NCBI RefSeq assembly: GCF_001613085.1
Contig: NZ_BDBR01000056.1
Coordinates: forward strand, 1-58,813
DNA length: 58,813 nt
Direction of reading: 5' to 3'
From: Nocardia salmonicida NBRC 13393
Lineage (GTDB): Bacteria > Actinomycetota > Actinomycetes > Mycobacteriales > Mycobacteriaceae
The first letter of the stretch is position 1; the number at the start of each line of letters is the position of its first letter. The notes beneath the pieces are model-generated. The model saw only the letters and a program-made list of their open reading frames with translations. It ran no database searches and was not told where the DNA came from. The translations under genes and the position numbers were made by a program. Of the stretch, positions 26,794 through 34,497 are shown piece by piece.

Positions 26794-28239
26794 ATGAGAA
26801 GACATCGGTTCGGCGTGACCATGGCAGCTTTGGTGAGCATCGGCATGCTCGTATCCGGTTGCGGCGCGACAACAGTCGCCAGCGACCAGGCGCAGCCGGT
26901 CATGGACAACCCGTGGGAGGTGGCGGGGGCGGCGTCGTCCACCGGTCCCAGCGGGTCGCGTCCCGGTGTGCCCGACACGGACAAGAAGGCCGACAACGGC
27001 GACAACGGCAAGATCGACAAGCTCGCTCTCAATGCCATCGCCGACATCGAAGAGTACTGGCAGACCGAGTATTCCAAGACTTTCCGGGGCAACTTCAAGC
27101 CCGCCTCGAAGTACATCTCGTGGTCGGCGAAAGCGCCGGAGTCGGAGTCGGTGCAGTTCTGCAAGAGCAGCACCTACAAGCTGGTCAACGCCGCCTACTG
27201 CCCGCTCGACCACACCGTCGGCTGGGACCGTACCGTCCTGCTGCCGCTGCTGGTCGACAAGTACAAGGAGATGTCGGTGGTGATGGTGCTCGCCCACGAA
27301 TACGGGCACGCCATCCAGTCTCAGGCCGACCTGCTGCGCGGGTTCCTCACCGACGCGCTGGTCAAGGAGCAGCAGGCCGACTGCCTGGCCGGTGTGTTCC
27401 TTCGCCATGTGGCAGAAGGCAATTCGAAGCACTTCACGCTCAACACCACCGACGGCCTCAACGGTGTGCTCGGCGCCACCGTCGCCGTGCGCGACCGCGA
27501 CCCCAACGACCCCGACGCCGTCCACGGTTCGGCGTTCGAGCGGGTCACCGCGGTGCAGATGGGTTACACCCAGGGCGCCAAGTCCTGCAAGGACATCAAC
27601 GAGGACGAGATCGAGAAGCGTCGCGCCGGTCTGCCCGTCACCTTCGAAGAGGGGGAACGCGACGAGCAGCTGCCGGTGAACAAGGAGACGTTGACCACCT
27701 TGGCCGCCCAGCTGGGCAAGTCGATGCCGGTGAAGAACGCGCCGAAGTTCGACTACGCCGGCGTCACCCGCAACTGCTCCTCGACGACCACCACCGAGCC
27801 GGTCTCCTACTGCCCGGGTTCCAACACCATCGGCACCGACATTCCCGCCATGGCCAAGCGTGCGGGAGAGGGCTCCAGCACCAAGGAGGAGCCGCTGTCG
27901 GCGGTCGTCACCGGCGACTACAACGCGGCGGCGGTGTTCGTGTCCCGCTATGCCCTCGCGGTGCAGCAGGATCGCAAGCTGTCACTGTCGGGTGCCGATT
28001 CCGCGGGCCTGCGCACCGCGTGCCTGACGGGCGTGCTGACCACGAAACTCAGTGAGCCGAGCAGTGATCCGCGCCTGTCGGCCGGTGACCTCGACGAGGC
28101 GGTCTCGGGCCTGCTCGCCGACGGCCTCGCGGCCTCCGATGTCAACGGCAAGGTGGTGCCGAGCGGATATCAGCGCCTGGAGGCGTTCCGCACCGGCGTC
28201 CTCAGCGGCGAACAGGCCTGCCTCAACCAGTTCAAATAG
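26794..28239 (+). CDS. Neutral zinc metallopeptidase lipoprotein
   Basis: A 481-residue lipoprotein with lipobox LVSGC near residue 20 and a disordered, charged linker. The zinc-binding motif HEYGHAIQSQ is near residue 168, with the third ligand probably in KEQQADCLAG downstream. This belongs to the neutral zinc metallopeptidase group (YpfJ-like) widespread in actinobacteria. The C-terminal 200 residues lack assigned motifs but contain several cysteines. ATG 26794 follows GGGGAGG. It is exported and membrane-anchored; substrate unknown. Confidence 0.88.
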   Translation: MRRHRFGVTMAALVSIGMLVSGCGATTVASDQAQPVMDNPWEVAGAASSTGPSGSRPGVPDTDKKADNGDNGKIDKLALNAIADIEEYWQTEYSKTFRGNFKPASKYISWSAKAPESESVQFCKSSTYKLVNAAYCPLDHTVGWDRTVLLPLLVDKYKEMSVVMVLAHEYGHAIQSQADLLRGFLTDALVKEQQADCLAGVFLRHVAEGNSKHFTLNTTDGLNGVLGATVAVRDRDPNDPDAVHGSAFERVTAVQMGYTQGAKSCKDINEDEIEKRRAGLPVTFEEGERDEQLPVNKETLTTLAAQLGKSMPVKNAPKFDYAGVTRNCSSTTTTEPVSYCPGSNTIGTDIPAMAKRAGEGSSTKEEPLSAVVTGDYNAAAVFVSRYALAVQQDRKLSLSGADSAGLRTACLTGVLTTKLSEPSSDPRLSAGDLDEAVSGLLADGLAASDVNGKVVPSGYQRLEAFRTGVLSGEQACLNQFK

Positions 28240-28315
28240 TCAGCTGAGACGGCGGGCCGAAGGCGGTAGTGCAGCGTCACCACGTAGGCCCTCGCGAAGC
28301 TGACCATTGATACTG

Positions 28316-28777
28316 TCAGTGCGAAGCGGGAAGTGACCGCAGGGAGCTGAGGGTGTTCGCCACCGCGCGGGCAGCCTCGGCTCCCTTTGTCACGAAGTGG
28401 TTGGTGTAGTAGTCCACGTGCTCGCTGTGCTCGTGGAAGTGGTGCGGGGTGAGCACCACCGAGAACACCGGCACATCGGTGTCGAGCTGCACGCGCATCA
28501 GGCCGTCGATCACCGCGGAGGCGACGAAGTCGTGGCGGTAGATGCCGCCGTCGACGACCAGGGCCGCGGCGACGATCGCGTCGTAGCGGCCGGTGCGCGC
28601 CAGGCGCTGGGCGTGCAGGGGGATCTCGAAGGCTCCGGGGACGTCGAACACCTCGACGACCTCGGGATCGAACCCGAAGCCTGTGTATTCGGCGAGGAAG
28701 CCCTCGTGCGCCTTGTTGACGATGGAGCTGTGCCAGCTCGCGCGGATGAAGGCAACGGCGCCGGAAGACGTGGTCAT
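28316..28777 (-). CDS. ribH: 6,7-dimethyl-8-ribityllumazine synthase, type II
   Basis: A 153-residue lumazine synthase that condenses the ribityl-pyrimidinedione with 3,4-dihydroxybutanone phosphate in riboflavin synthesis. Its motifs FDVPGAFEIPLHAQRLARTGRYDA, DGGIYRHDFVA and SVVLTPHHFHEH match type II enzymes (RibH2 of Brucella and rhizobia) rather than the housekeeping type I. No other riboflavin gene is adjacent, so it is probably a second, specialised copy. It is convergent with the metallopeptidase. Confidence 0.9.
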   Translation of the reverse strand: MTTSSGAVAFIRASWHSSIVNKAHEGFLAEYTGFGFDPEVVEVFDVPGAFEIPLHAQRLARTGRYDAIVAAALVVDGGIYRHDFVASAVIDGLMRVQLDTDVPVFSVVLTPHHFHEHSEHVDYYTNHFVTKGAEAARAVANTLSSLRSLPASH

Positions 28778-28810
28778 GAGCAGAGTCTACTAGGTCACCC
28801 GCACGAGAAC

Positions 28811-29647
28811 TTACTGACCGGTAACATGAGCTGACAGCCAGTCGGTGACATCGCCGAGCACCTGCGCGCGCTCGGGTTCGTTGAACACCTCGTGGTAGAG
28901 CCCGGGGTAGCGCAGCACTGTCACGTCGGTCGAGCCCGCGTCACGTTCGAGAAGATCGGCGCTCGACGGAGACGCGATCACGTCGGCGGTGCCGTGCAGC
29001 ACCAGCAGTGGCGCGGTGAGCGCGCCGAGGCGCTGTTTCACCAGCGCGGTGTGTTGCAGGATCTCCACCGCGGTGCGCGCGGGCAGCTTGCCGCGGAAGA
29101 CCAGCGGGTCGTCGTCGTAGGCGCGAACCACGTCGAGATCGCGGCTGATCGTGGACGAATCCAGAGTCAGCACACCGAGATTCGGCGCGAGCCGGGTGAG
29201 CAGCGGCGCGGCCAGGCGCTGGATCGGATTGCCGAGCGGGATGTCGAGGGGTGGCGCGGAAACGATGACGCCCGCCACGTCGAGTGGCCCGCGAGTCGCC
29301 AGGTGCAGCACCACCAGGCTGCCCATCGAATGCCCCAGCAGGAACCGGGGGACACCGGGATGGGCGGCGCTCGCGAGACCGAGCAGAGTCGCGACATTGT
29401 CGGCGGCGCCCTGCATCGAACCGATATTGGCCGCCGCACCCTCGGACAGGCCGTGCCCGATGTGGTCGAGCGCGTAGACGGCGAAACCCGCGTCGGTCAG
29501 TGTGGTGCTGACGTATTCGTAGCGGCCCGAGTGTTCGGCGACGCCGTGCACCAGCACCACCACCGCGCGCGGCGCCGTCTCGGGTTGCCATGCGCGCCAA
29601 GCGATCTTGCCGCCGTGCCCCGCGAACTCGCCGGTGTCGGTCGTCAT
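28811..29647 (-). CDS. Monoacylglycerol-lipase-like alpha/beta hydrolase
   Basis: A 278-residue serine hydrolase of the monoglyceride lipase/lysophospholipase group. Motifs are VVLVHGVAEHSGRYEY, DHIGHGLSEG, the nucleophile GHSMGS, the acid in LHGTADVIASP and His in YPGLYHEVFNEPER. M. tuberculosis Rv0183 is a well-known relative. No signal peptide. The start overlaps the M20 peptidase stop by four bases (ATGA), so the two genes are coupled. Confidence 0.9.
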   Translation of the reverse strand: MTTDTGEFAGHGGKIAWRAWQPETAPRAVVVLVHGVAEHSGRYEYVSTTLTDAGFAVYALDHIGHGLSEGAAANIGSMQGAADNVATLLGLASAAHPGVPRFLLGHSMGSLVVLHLATRGPLDVAGVIVSAPPLDIPLGNPIQRLAAPLLTRLAPNLGVLTLDSSTISRDLDVVRAYDDDPLVFRGKLPARTAVEILQHTALVKQRLGALTAPLLVLHGTADVIASPSSADLLERDAGSTDVTVLRYPGLYHEVFNEPERAQVLGDVTDWLSAHVTGQ

Positions 29648-31071
29648 CGTGGCGCTCCTCCTGGTTCGGGCGCCGCGGCGAGCCGCTCGATGAGACGCCG
29701 GTTGAACTCGATCAGCCGAGCGTAGTTGAGCCGCGAGATCCGCTCGTCGGTTCCGTGGATACGTTCCAGATCCGCCGCGTTCACCACGATCGGCGCGAAG
29801 TTGCACCGGGTCACGGCCAAGCCGTCGTAGTGGCGTGAATCGGTGGCGCCGGGCACGATTCCGGTGGTGGTCACGATTCCGGGCACCACGCTGGAGGCCA
29901 GTTCGGCGACCAGGTCGTAAGCCGGACCCGGCTCGGTGAACCGGGAGGGCTCCGATGCCGGTCCGACGAGGTCGATCACCACGCCGATATCGCGGATCAC
30001 CCGGGCGCAGTGCGCCAGCACCGCCGCCACCGAATCGCCGGGCAGGATACGGAAGTTCACCAGCGCCTCGGCGCTCTGTGGGAGCACATTGGCCTTCACT
30101 CCGCCGCTGATCACCGTGGGCGCGGTGGTGGTGCGGACCAGGGCCTCGGTGGTCGGACCCGCCGCCATGATCCGGGCGACGAGCGGGCCGGTCAGTGCCG
30201 CCAGTCCGCGCGTGTCGGTGAGTTCGAGCAGTCTGCGCCGTGGTTCGGGCATAGCCTCGCGCATGCGGGCCAGCATGTCGCTGATCACCGGCGTCAGCCG
30301 CAGCGGCATCGGATGATCCTGCACACGCGCGACCGCACGTGCCAGTCGTCCCACCGCGGTCTGCTTGCCCGGCATCGAGGAGTGACCGCCGGTCTCGGTG
30401 ACCGAAAGCCGGACCGTCGCATAGCCTTTCTCGCCGAGCATGATGCTGGCCACCGGCCGGTCGACCCCGTCGGCGACGCCGTCGGTGATCACCCCGCCCT
30501 CGTCGAGCAGCAACTCCGCGCGCACTTTCTGCTCGCGCAGGTGCTCGGCCATCCGGACCGCGCCGCCGTCGCCGAAGACCTCTTCGTCGTGACCGAAGGC
30601 GAGGAACATGGTGTGGCGCGGGCGAATTCCGGCCGCCAATGCCCCCTCGACCGCCTCCAGGACGGCGAGCACGCGGCTCTTGTCGTCGATCGCGCCACGG
30701 CCCCAGATGAATTCGTCGTCGACGACACCGGCGAACGGTGGATGGGTCCAGCGTTGCGCGTCGTCGGCGGGCACCACGTCCTGGTGGGCGAGCAGGATGG
30801 CCGACACCGCGCCAGGCTCGGTGCCGTCCCAGCGGTAGAGCCTGCTGTGGCCGAAGCTCGTCAAAGCCAGCTCGGCGTGCACGCGGGGAAACGAGGTCTC
30901 CAGGTGGGTGGCCAGGCGGACGAACTCCGCGTCGGCGGTGTGCGCGGGATCCTCGGTCGACACCGTCGCGCACTGCAACGCGACGGCCAGCCGCTGTGCG
31001 ACCTCGTCGTCGACGCCCTCGGTGACGGGGGACATGGCGGTGTTCTCGGTGATCGGGCGCATCTCAGTCAT
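29644..31071 (-). CDS. M20 family peptidase (PM20D1/carboxypeptidase S type)
   Basis: A 475-residue dinuclear zinc amidohydrolase. Metal ligands are visible in LLAHQDVVPAD, GRGAIDDKS and GHDEEVFGDGG, with a dimerisation domain around ETGGHSSMPG and a late His in ATDSRHYDGLA. The length and large insert match the CPS/PM20D1 subfamily that hydrolyses or makes N-acyl amino acids, rather than small dipeptidases. Pairing with a monoacylglycerol-lipase-like gene suggests lipid or N-acyl turnover (inference). ATG at 31071 or, nine bases later, ATG at 31059. Confidence 0.88.
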   Translation of the reverse strand: MTEMRPITENTAMSPVTEGVDDEVAQRLAVALQCATVSTEDPAHTADAEFVRLATHLETSFPRVHAELALTSFGHSRLYRWDGTEPGAVSAILLAHQDVVPADDAQRWTHPPFAGVVDDEFIWGRGAIDDKSRVLAVLEAVEGALAAGIRPRHTMFLAFGHDEEVFGDGGAVRMAEHLREQKVRAELLLDEGGVITDGVADGVDRPVASIMLGEKGYATVRLSVTETGGHSSMPGKQTAVGRLARAVARVQDHPMPLRLTPVISDMLARMREAMPEPRRRLLELTDTRGLAALTGPLVARIMAAGPTTEALVRTTTAPTVISGGVKANVLPQSAEALVNFRILPGDSVAAVLAHCARVIRDIGVVIDLVGPASEPSRFTEPGPAYDLVAELASSVVPGIVTTTGIVPGATDSRHYDGLAVTRCNFAPIVVNAADLERIHGTDERISRLNYARLIEFNRRLIERLAAAPEPGGAPR

Positions 31072-31169
31072 TGTGGCCCGTGGCGAGGCCCTTCGCCCAG
31101 CAAAGGCGCCCGAACCGCCGAGATGGTGGCGCGGTGTGATGCGGTCAGACGGTCCGGCGACGCGCCATC

Positions 31170-31175
31170 TAAGCT
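31170..31175 (+). promoter_or_regulatory. -10 element for leaderless DUF4191 transcript
   Basis: TAAGCT, six bases, then ATG 31182; no Shine-Dalgarno. Confidence 0.5.
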
Positions 31176-31181
31176 GGCACC

Positions 31182-31925
31182 ATGGCAGGAGGCAAGGGCG
31201 GCAAGCCGTCGAAGGAAGCCAGGGCCGCGGCTAAAGCGGCCCGTAAGCAGGCATCACGCGAGCGACGTCAGCAGTTGTGGCAGGCGTTCAACATGCAGCG
31301 CAAGGAAGACAAGGCGCTGCTGCCGCTGATGATCGGCGCACTGGTCGGCACCACGGTGGTCTTCTTCCTCATCGGGCTGATCTTCGACATGCAGTGGTTC
31401 CTGCTGCCGCTGGGTCTGCTGCTGGGTGTGCTGCTGGCATTCATCCTGTTCGGGCGCCGCGTGCAGAAGAACGTGTACCGCAAGGCCGAGGGTCAGGCGG
31501 GCGCCGCGGCGTGGGTGCTGGAGAACCTGCAGGGCAAGTGGCGGGTCGCCAACGGCGTCGCCGCGACCACCCAGCTCGACGCCGTGCACCGCGTCATCGG
31601 CCTGCCCGGGGTGATCTTCGTCGCCGAGGGTTCGCCGCAGCGGGTCAAATCGCTCATTCAGCAGGAGAAGAAGCGCACCGCCCGCCTGGTCGGTGACACC
31701 CCCATCTACGAAGTGATCGTCGGCAACGAGGAAGGCCAGACTCCCCTCAAGGAGCTGCAGAAATACCTCACCAAGCTGCCGCGCAACATCGACGTCAAGC
31801 GGATCGACCAGATCGAGGGCAGGCTCTCGGCCCTGAGTTCGCGCAGTGGTCCCGCGATGCCGAAGGGCCCGATGCCCCCCGGCGCGAAAATGAAGGGCAT
31901 GCAGCGCGCGATCCGTCGCCGCTGA
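31182..31925 (+). CDS. DUF4191 membrane protein (Rv2219 type)
   Basis: A 247-residue protein conserved across Corynebacteriales. The Lys/Arg-rich N-terminus (about 45 residues) is followed by two adjacent membrane helices (about 47-68 and 71-92) and a cytoplasmic domain with FVAEGSPQRVKSLIQQEKKRTARLVGDTP. Its C-terminal tail is basic and methionine/proline-rich. Function unknown. In mycobacteria it sits beside lipoate genes and glnA1; here it keeps the glnA1 side. Confidence 0.88.
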   Translation: MAGGKGGKPSKEARAAAKAARKQASRERRQQLWQAFNMQRKEDKALLPLMIGALVGTTVVFFLIGLIFDMQWFLLPLGLLLGVLLAFILFGRRVQKNVYRKAEGQAGAAAWVLENLQGKWRVANGVAATTQLDAVHRVIGLPGVIFVAEGSPQRVKSLIQQEKKRTARLVGDTPIYEVIVGNEEGQTPLKELQKYLTKLPRNIDVKRIDQIEGRLSALSSRSGPAMPKGPMPPGAKMKGMQRAIRRR

Positions 31926-31938
31926 CCCACTCCCGCCA

Positions 31939-31969
31939 CGAGCCCGTCACCTGTCCGGTGACGGGCTCG
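31939..31969. terminator. Hairpin terminator after DUF4191
   Basis: A perfect 13-bp stem (CGAGCCCGTCACC) with a 5-base loop lies 14 bp past the stop, without a T-run. Confidence 0.75.
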
Positions 31970-32036
31970 CGACGTTTCAGGCGTTGGGTGAGCGGCCGGT
32001 CAGCAGCCACAGAACCCGGTCGTATGCCAGTAAGTG

Positions 32037-32160
32037 TTAACCGACGAGAACAGCCGCCGAGATCAAGGCGAGGCGCGGCAGCGCAGCGGCCCACAGTGCC
32101 GCGGCGCCACCGAAGAGCACCGTGAACTCGACGAGCAGCCTACGAGCAGGCCCAAACAGC
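32037..32160 (-). pseudogene. Remnant of a DUF2568 (YrdB-like) membrane protein
   Basis: A short minus-strand frame ends at 32037 and reads ARRLLVEFTVLFGGAAALW then AAALPRLALISAAVLVG. This matches the C-terminal half of DUF2568 proteins (a second amphipathic helix plus the RPRLAL-type membrane helix). The frame continues into the RDD gene on the same strand without a credible start, so the N-terminal half is lost. The comparison is from family memory, not a search. Confidence 0.45.
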
Positions 32161-32616
32161 TCAGCGAGCGTTGACCAGCGCTGTCCCGGTCGCCCGGTCG
32201 TGCATGCCGCGACCGTCGGCATCGGTGAACAGCGCGGGCACCACGAACACCAGCAGCACCTGCCTGGCCAGTGCGCGCACGAATCCCACCGCCACCGGTG
32301 CGTCGATACGCAGCACCCGCAGCTTCATGAAGTACTGGCCAGGGGTGAACCCGAACAGCGTCACCGCGGCCACGCCGACCACGAACCACACCAGCAGCGG
32401 CACCGACGACGACACGAAACTGCGGGTGATCACCGCCGCGATCCCGACCGCGATGAACCAGTCGATGAACAGCGCGACGACTCGGCGCCAAGTGGGGGCG
32501 AGTGAGCCCGCTCCTTCGCGCGGCAACCCGTACAGCTCACCGGGGTAGCCGGAGGTGTCCGAGTCGCCGGGTTCGCCCGGAGATCCGGAGAGCCATGTGC
32601 CGGTAATACGCGCCAT
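32161..32616 (-). CDS. RDD family membrane protein
   Basis: A 151-residue protein with an acidic Gly/Pro-rich N-terminus and an RDD domain. The first membrane helix begins RRVVALFIDWFIAVGIAA, with the Arg and Asp that name the family. A second helix (PLLVWFVVGVAAVTLFGFT), the TPGQYFMKLRV loop, and the terminal GMHDRATGTALV block follow. Relative of Rv2219A next to glnA1 in mycobacteria. Possibly an ion or solute transporter; unproven. The in-frame start at 32673 is rejected because a leaderless promoter fits ATG 32616. Confidence 0.88.
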   Translation of the reverse strand: MARITGTWLSGSPGEPGDSDTSGYPGELYGLPREGAGSLAPTWRRVVALFIDWFIAVGIAAVITRSFVSSSVPLLVWFVVGVAAVTLFGFTPGQYFMKLRVLRIDAPVAVGFVRALARQVLLVFVVPALFTDADGRGMHDRATGTALVNAR

Positions 32617-32623
32617 GGCTCCC

Positions 32624-32629
32624 AGGATA
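32624..32629 (-). promoter_or_regulatory. -10 element for leaderless RDD transcript
   Basis: On the minus strand TATCCT is followed by seven bases and ATG 32616. Confidence 0.45.
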
Positions 32630-32755
32630 GAGGCGCGCCATCGGTCGCCCACGACCGCATTAATGGAGGTCACGTCAGCGCGGGATCGCGCGGATGGCAG
32701 GATTAGCGTGAAGATCGCGCCCGGATGGCTGACATCACCCAGGCATCCGGCTCGC

Positions 32756-32793
32756 GTAACACTGGCGAAACATAGCCTTGACTGTTGGGAAAC
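32756..32793 (+). promoter_or_regulatory. GlnR operator upstream of glnA1
   Basis: GTAAC-n6-GAAAC-n6-TTGAC-n6-GAAAC: four 5-base sites with exact 6-base spacers, matching the actinobacterial GlnR box (gTnAC-n6-GaAAC repeated twice). It ends 111 bp before the glnA1 start, where an activator would be expected. Three of the four sites fit the consensus fully. Confidence 0.88.
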
Positions 32794-32904
32794 ACCGCGT
32801 CCTTAGCGTCAGGTCGCGACGAACCCCTTCGTAGCGACTGCGCGCAGGTCGTTCGAAAGGGCCAGCATCGCGACTGGCTGGGAACCGATTCGTAAGGAGA
32901 GCAA

Positions 32905-34341
32905 GTGACGTTCAGCACGGCCGAAGAGGTCATCCAGTACATCAAGGAAGAGGACATCGAATACGTCGATATCCGCTTCTCCGACCTGCCCGGCGTCCAG
33001 CAGCACTTCTCGATCCCGGCCAAGGCGTTCACCGCCGACCTGGCGGAAGAGGGTCTGGCGTTCGACGGCTCCTCGGTGCGTGGCTTCCAGTCGATCGACG
33101 AGTCGGACATGCTCCTGCTCCCCGACTTCAGCACCGCCCGGATCGACCCGTTCCGTGCCGCGAAGACGCTCAACCTGAACTTCTTCGTGCACGACCCGTT
33201 CACCCGTGAGGCGTACTCCCGCGACCCGCGCAACATCGCGCGTAAGGCGGAGGAGTACCTGCGTTCGACCGGTATCGCCGACACCGCGTACTTCGGTGCC
33301 GAGGCCGAGTTCTACATCTTCGACGGCATTCGCTACGGCTCGCAGATGAACAGCTCGTTCTACGAGATCGAGTCCGTCTCGGGCTCGTGGAACACCGGCA
33401 AGGAGTTCAACCCGGACGGCAGCCGCAACCTCGGCTACAAGGTCCGCAACAAGGGTGGCTACTTCCCCGTCGCACCGTACGACCACTACGTCGACCTGCG
33501 CGACGAGATCTCGACCAACCTGCAGAACGCGGGCTTCGAGCTCGAGCGCGGGCACCACGAGGTCGGCACCGCCGGTCAGGCCGAGATCAACTACAAGTTC
33601 GGCACGCTGCTCTCGGCGGCGGACGACCTGCAGCTGTTCAAGTACATCGTGAAGAACACCGCGTGGAAGGCCGGCAAGTCGGTCACCTTCATGCCGAAGC
33701 CCCTCTTCGGTGACAACGGCTCGGGCATGCACGTGCACCAGTCGCTGTGGAAGGACGGCAAGCCGCTGTTCCACGACGAGGCCGGCTACGGTGGCCTCTC
33801 GGATCTGGCGCGTCACTACATCGGCGGCATCCTGCACCACGCCCCGTCGCTGCTGGCGTTCACCAACCCGACCGTGAACTCGTACCACCGTCTGGTGCCG
33901 GGCTACGAGGCCCCCATCAACCTGGTGTACTCGCAGCGCAACCGCTCGGCTGCCGTGCGTATCCCGGTGACCGGCAACAACCCGAAGGCCAAGCGCATCG
34001 AGTTCCGCGCGCCTGACTCCTCGGGCAACCCGTACCTGGCCTTCGCCGCCATGATGATGGCGGGCCTGGACGGCATCAAGAACAAGATCGAGCCGATGGC
34101 CCCCGTCGACAAGGACCTCTACGAGCTCCCGCCGGAGGAGGCCAAGAACATCCCCCAGGCCCCCACCAGCCTGGCCACGGTCATCGATCGCCTCGAGGCG
34201 GACCACGACTACCTCACCGAGGGCAACGTCTTCACGCCTGACCTCATCGAGACCTGGATCAACATCAAGCGCGAGCACGAGATCGCCCCGGTCAACCTGC
34301 GCCCGCACCCGTACGAGTTCGAGCTCTACTACGACGTGTGA
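32905..34341 (+). CDS. glnA1: Glutamine synthetase type I-beta, GlnA1
   Basis: The main ammonia-assimilating glutamine synthetase, 478 residues as in mycobacteria. Blocks present are FDGSSVRGF, GAEAEFYIFD, FELERGHHEVGTAGQAEI, the ATP-binding FMPKPLFGDNGSGMHVHQS, and NRSAAVRIPV. The adenylylation tyrosine is Tyr406 in DKDLYELPPEE, the target of GlnE. GTG 32905 follows AAGGAGAG. An upstream GlnR box predicts induction when nitrogen is scarce, and a 140-nt leader separates the box and the gene. Confidence 0.97.
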   Translation: MTFSTAEEVIQYIKEEDIEYVDIRFSDLPGVQQHFSIPAKAFTADLAEEGLAFDGSSVRGFQSIDESDMLLLPDFSTARIDPFRAAKTLNLNFFVHDPFTREAYSRDPRNIARKAEEYLRSTGIADTAYFGAEAEFYIFDGIRYGSQMNSSFYEIESVSGSWNTGKEFNPDGSRNLGYKVRNKGGYFPVAPYDHYVDLRDEISTNLQNAGFELERGHHEVGTAGQAEINYKFGTLLSAADDLQLFKYIVKNTAWKAGKSVTFMPKPLFGDNGSGMHVHQSLWKDGKPLFHDEAGYGGLSDLARHYIGGILHHAPSLLAFTNPTVNSYHRLVPGYEAPINLVYSQRNRSAAVRIPVTGNNPKAKRIEFRAPDSSGNPYLAFAAMMMAGLDGIKNKIEPMAPVDKDLYELPPEEAKNIPQAPTSLATVIDRLEADHDYLTEGNVFTPDLIETWINIKREHEIAPVNLRPHPYEFELYYDV

Positions 34342-34353
34342 TCCTGACCTGCG

Positions 34354-34378
34354 GGAACGGGCCTGATCGGCCCGTTCC
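34354..34378 (+). terminator. First terminator hairpin after glnA1
   Basis: A perfect 10-bp stem (GGAACGGGCC) with a 5-base loop lies 12 bp past the stop. Confidence 0.8.
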
Positions 34379-34407
34379 GTACGCAGTGGGTACGCAGTAA
34401 ACGGTGT

Positions 34408-34460
34408 CGAGTCCACCCGCCCCGTGATCACAGAACGCGATCACGCGGCGGGTGGACTCG
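34408..34460. terminator. Large two-part hairpin between glnA1 and lipase gene
   Basis: The outer 13-bp stem CGAGTCCACCCGC pairs with 34448-34460, and an inner CGTGATC/GATCACG stem pairs 34423-34429 with 34439-34445. It is symmetrical enough to terminate transcription from both convergent genes. Confidence 0.75.
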
Positions 34461-34497
34461 TCTGTATCCGGGCACAGATGCCCGGCGAGGTAGCGCG

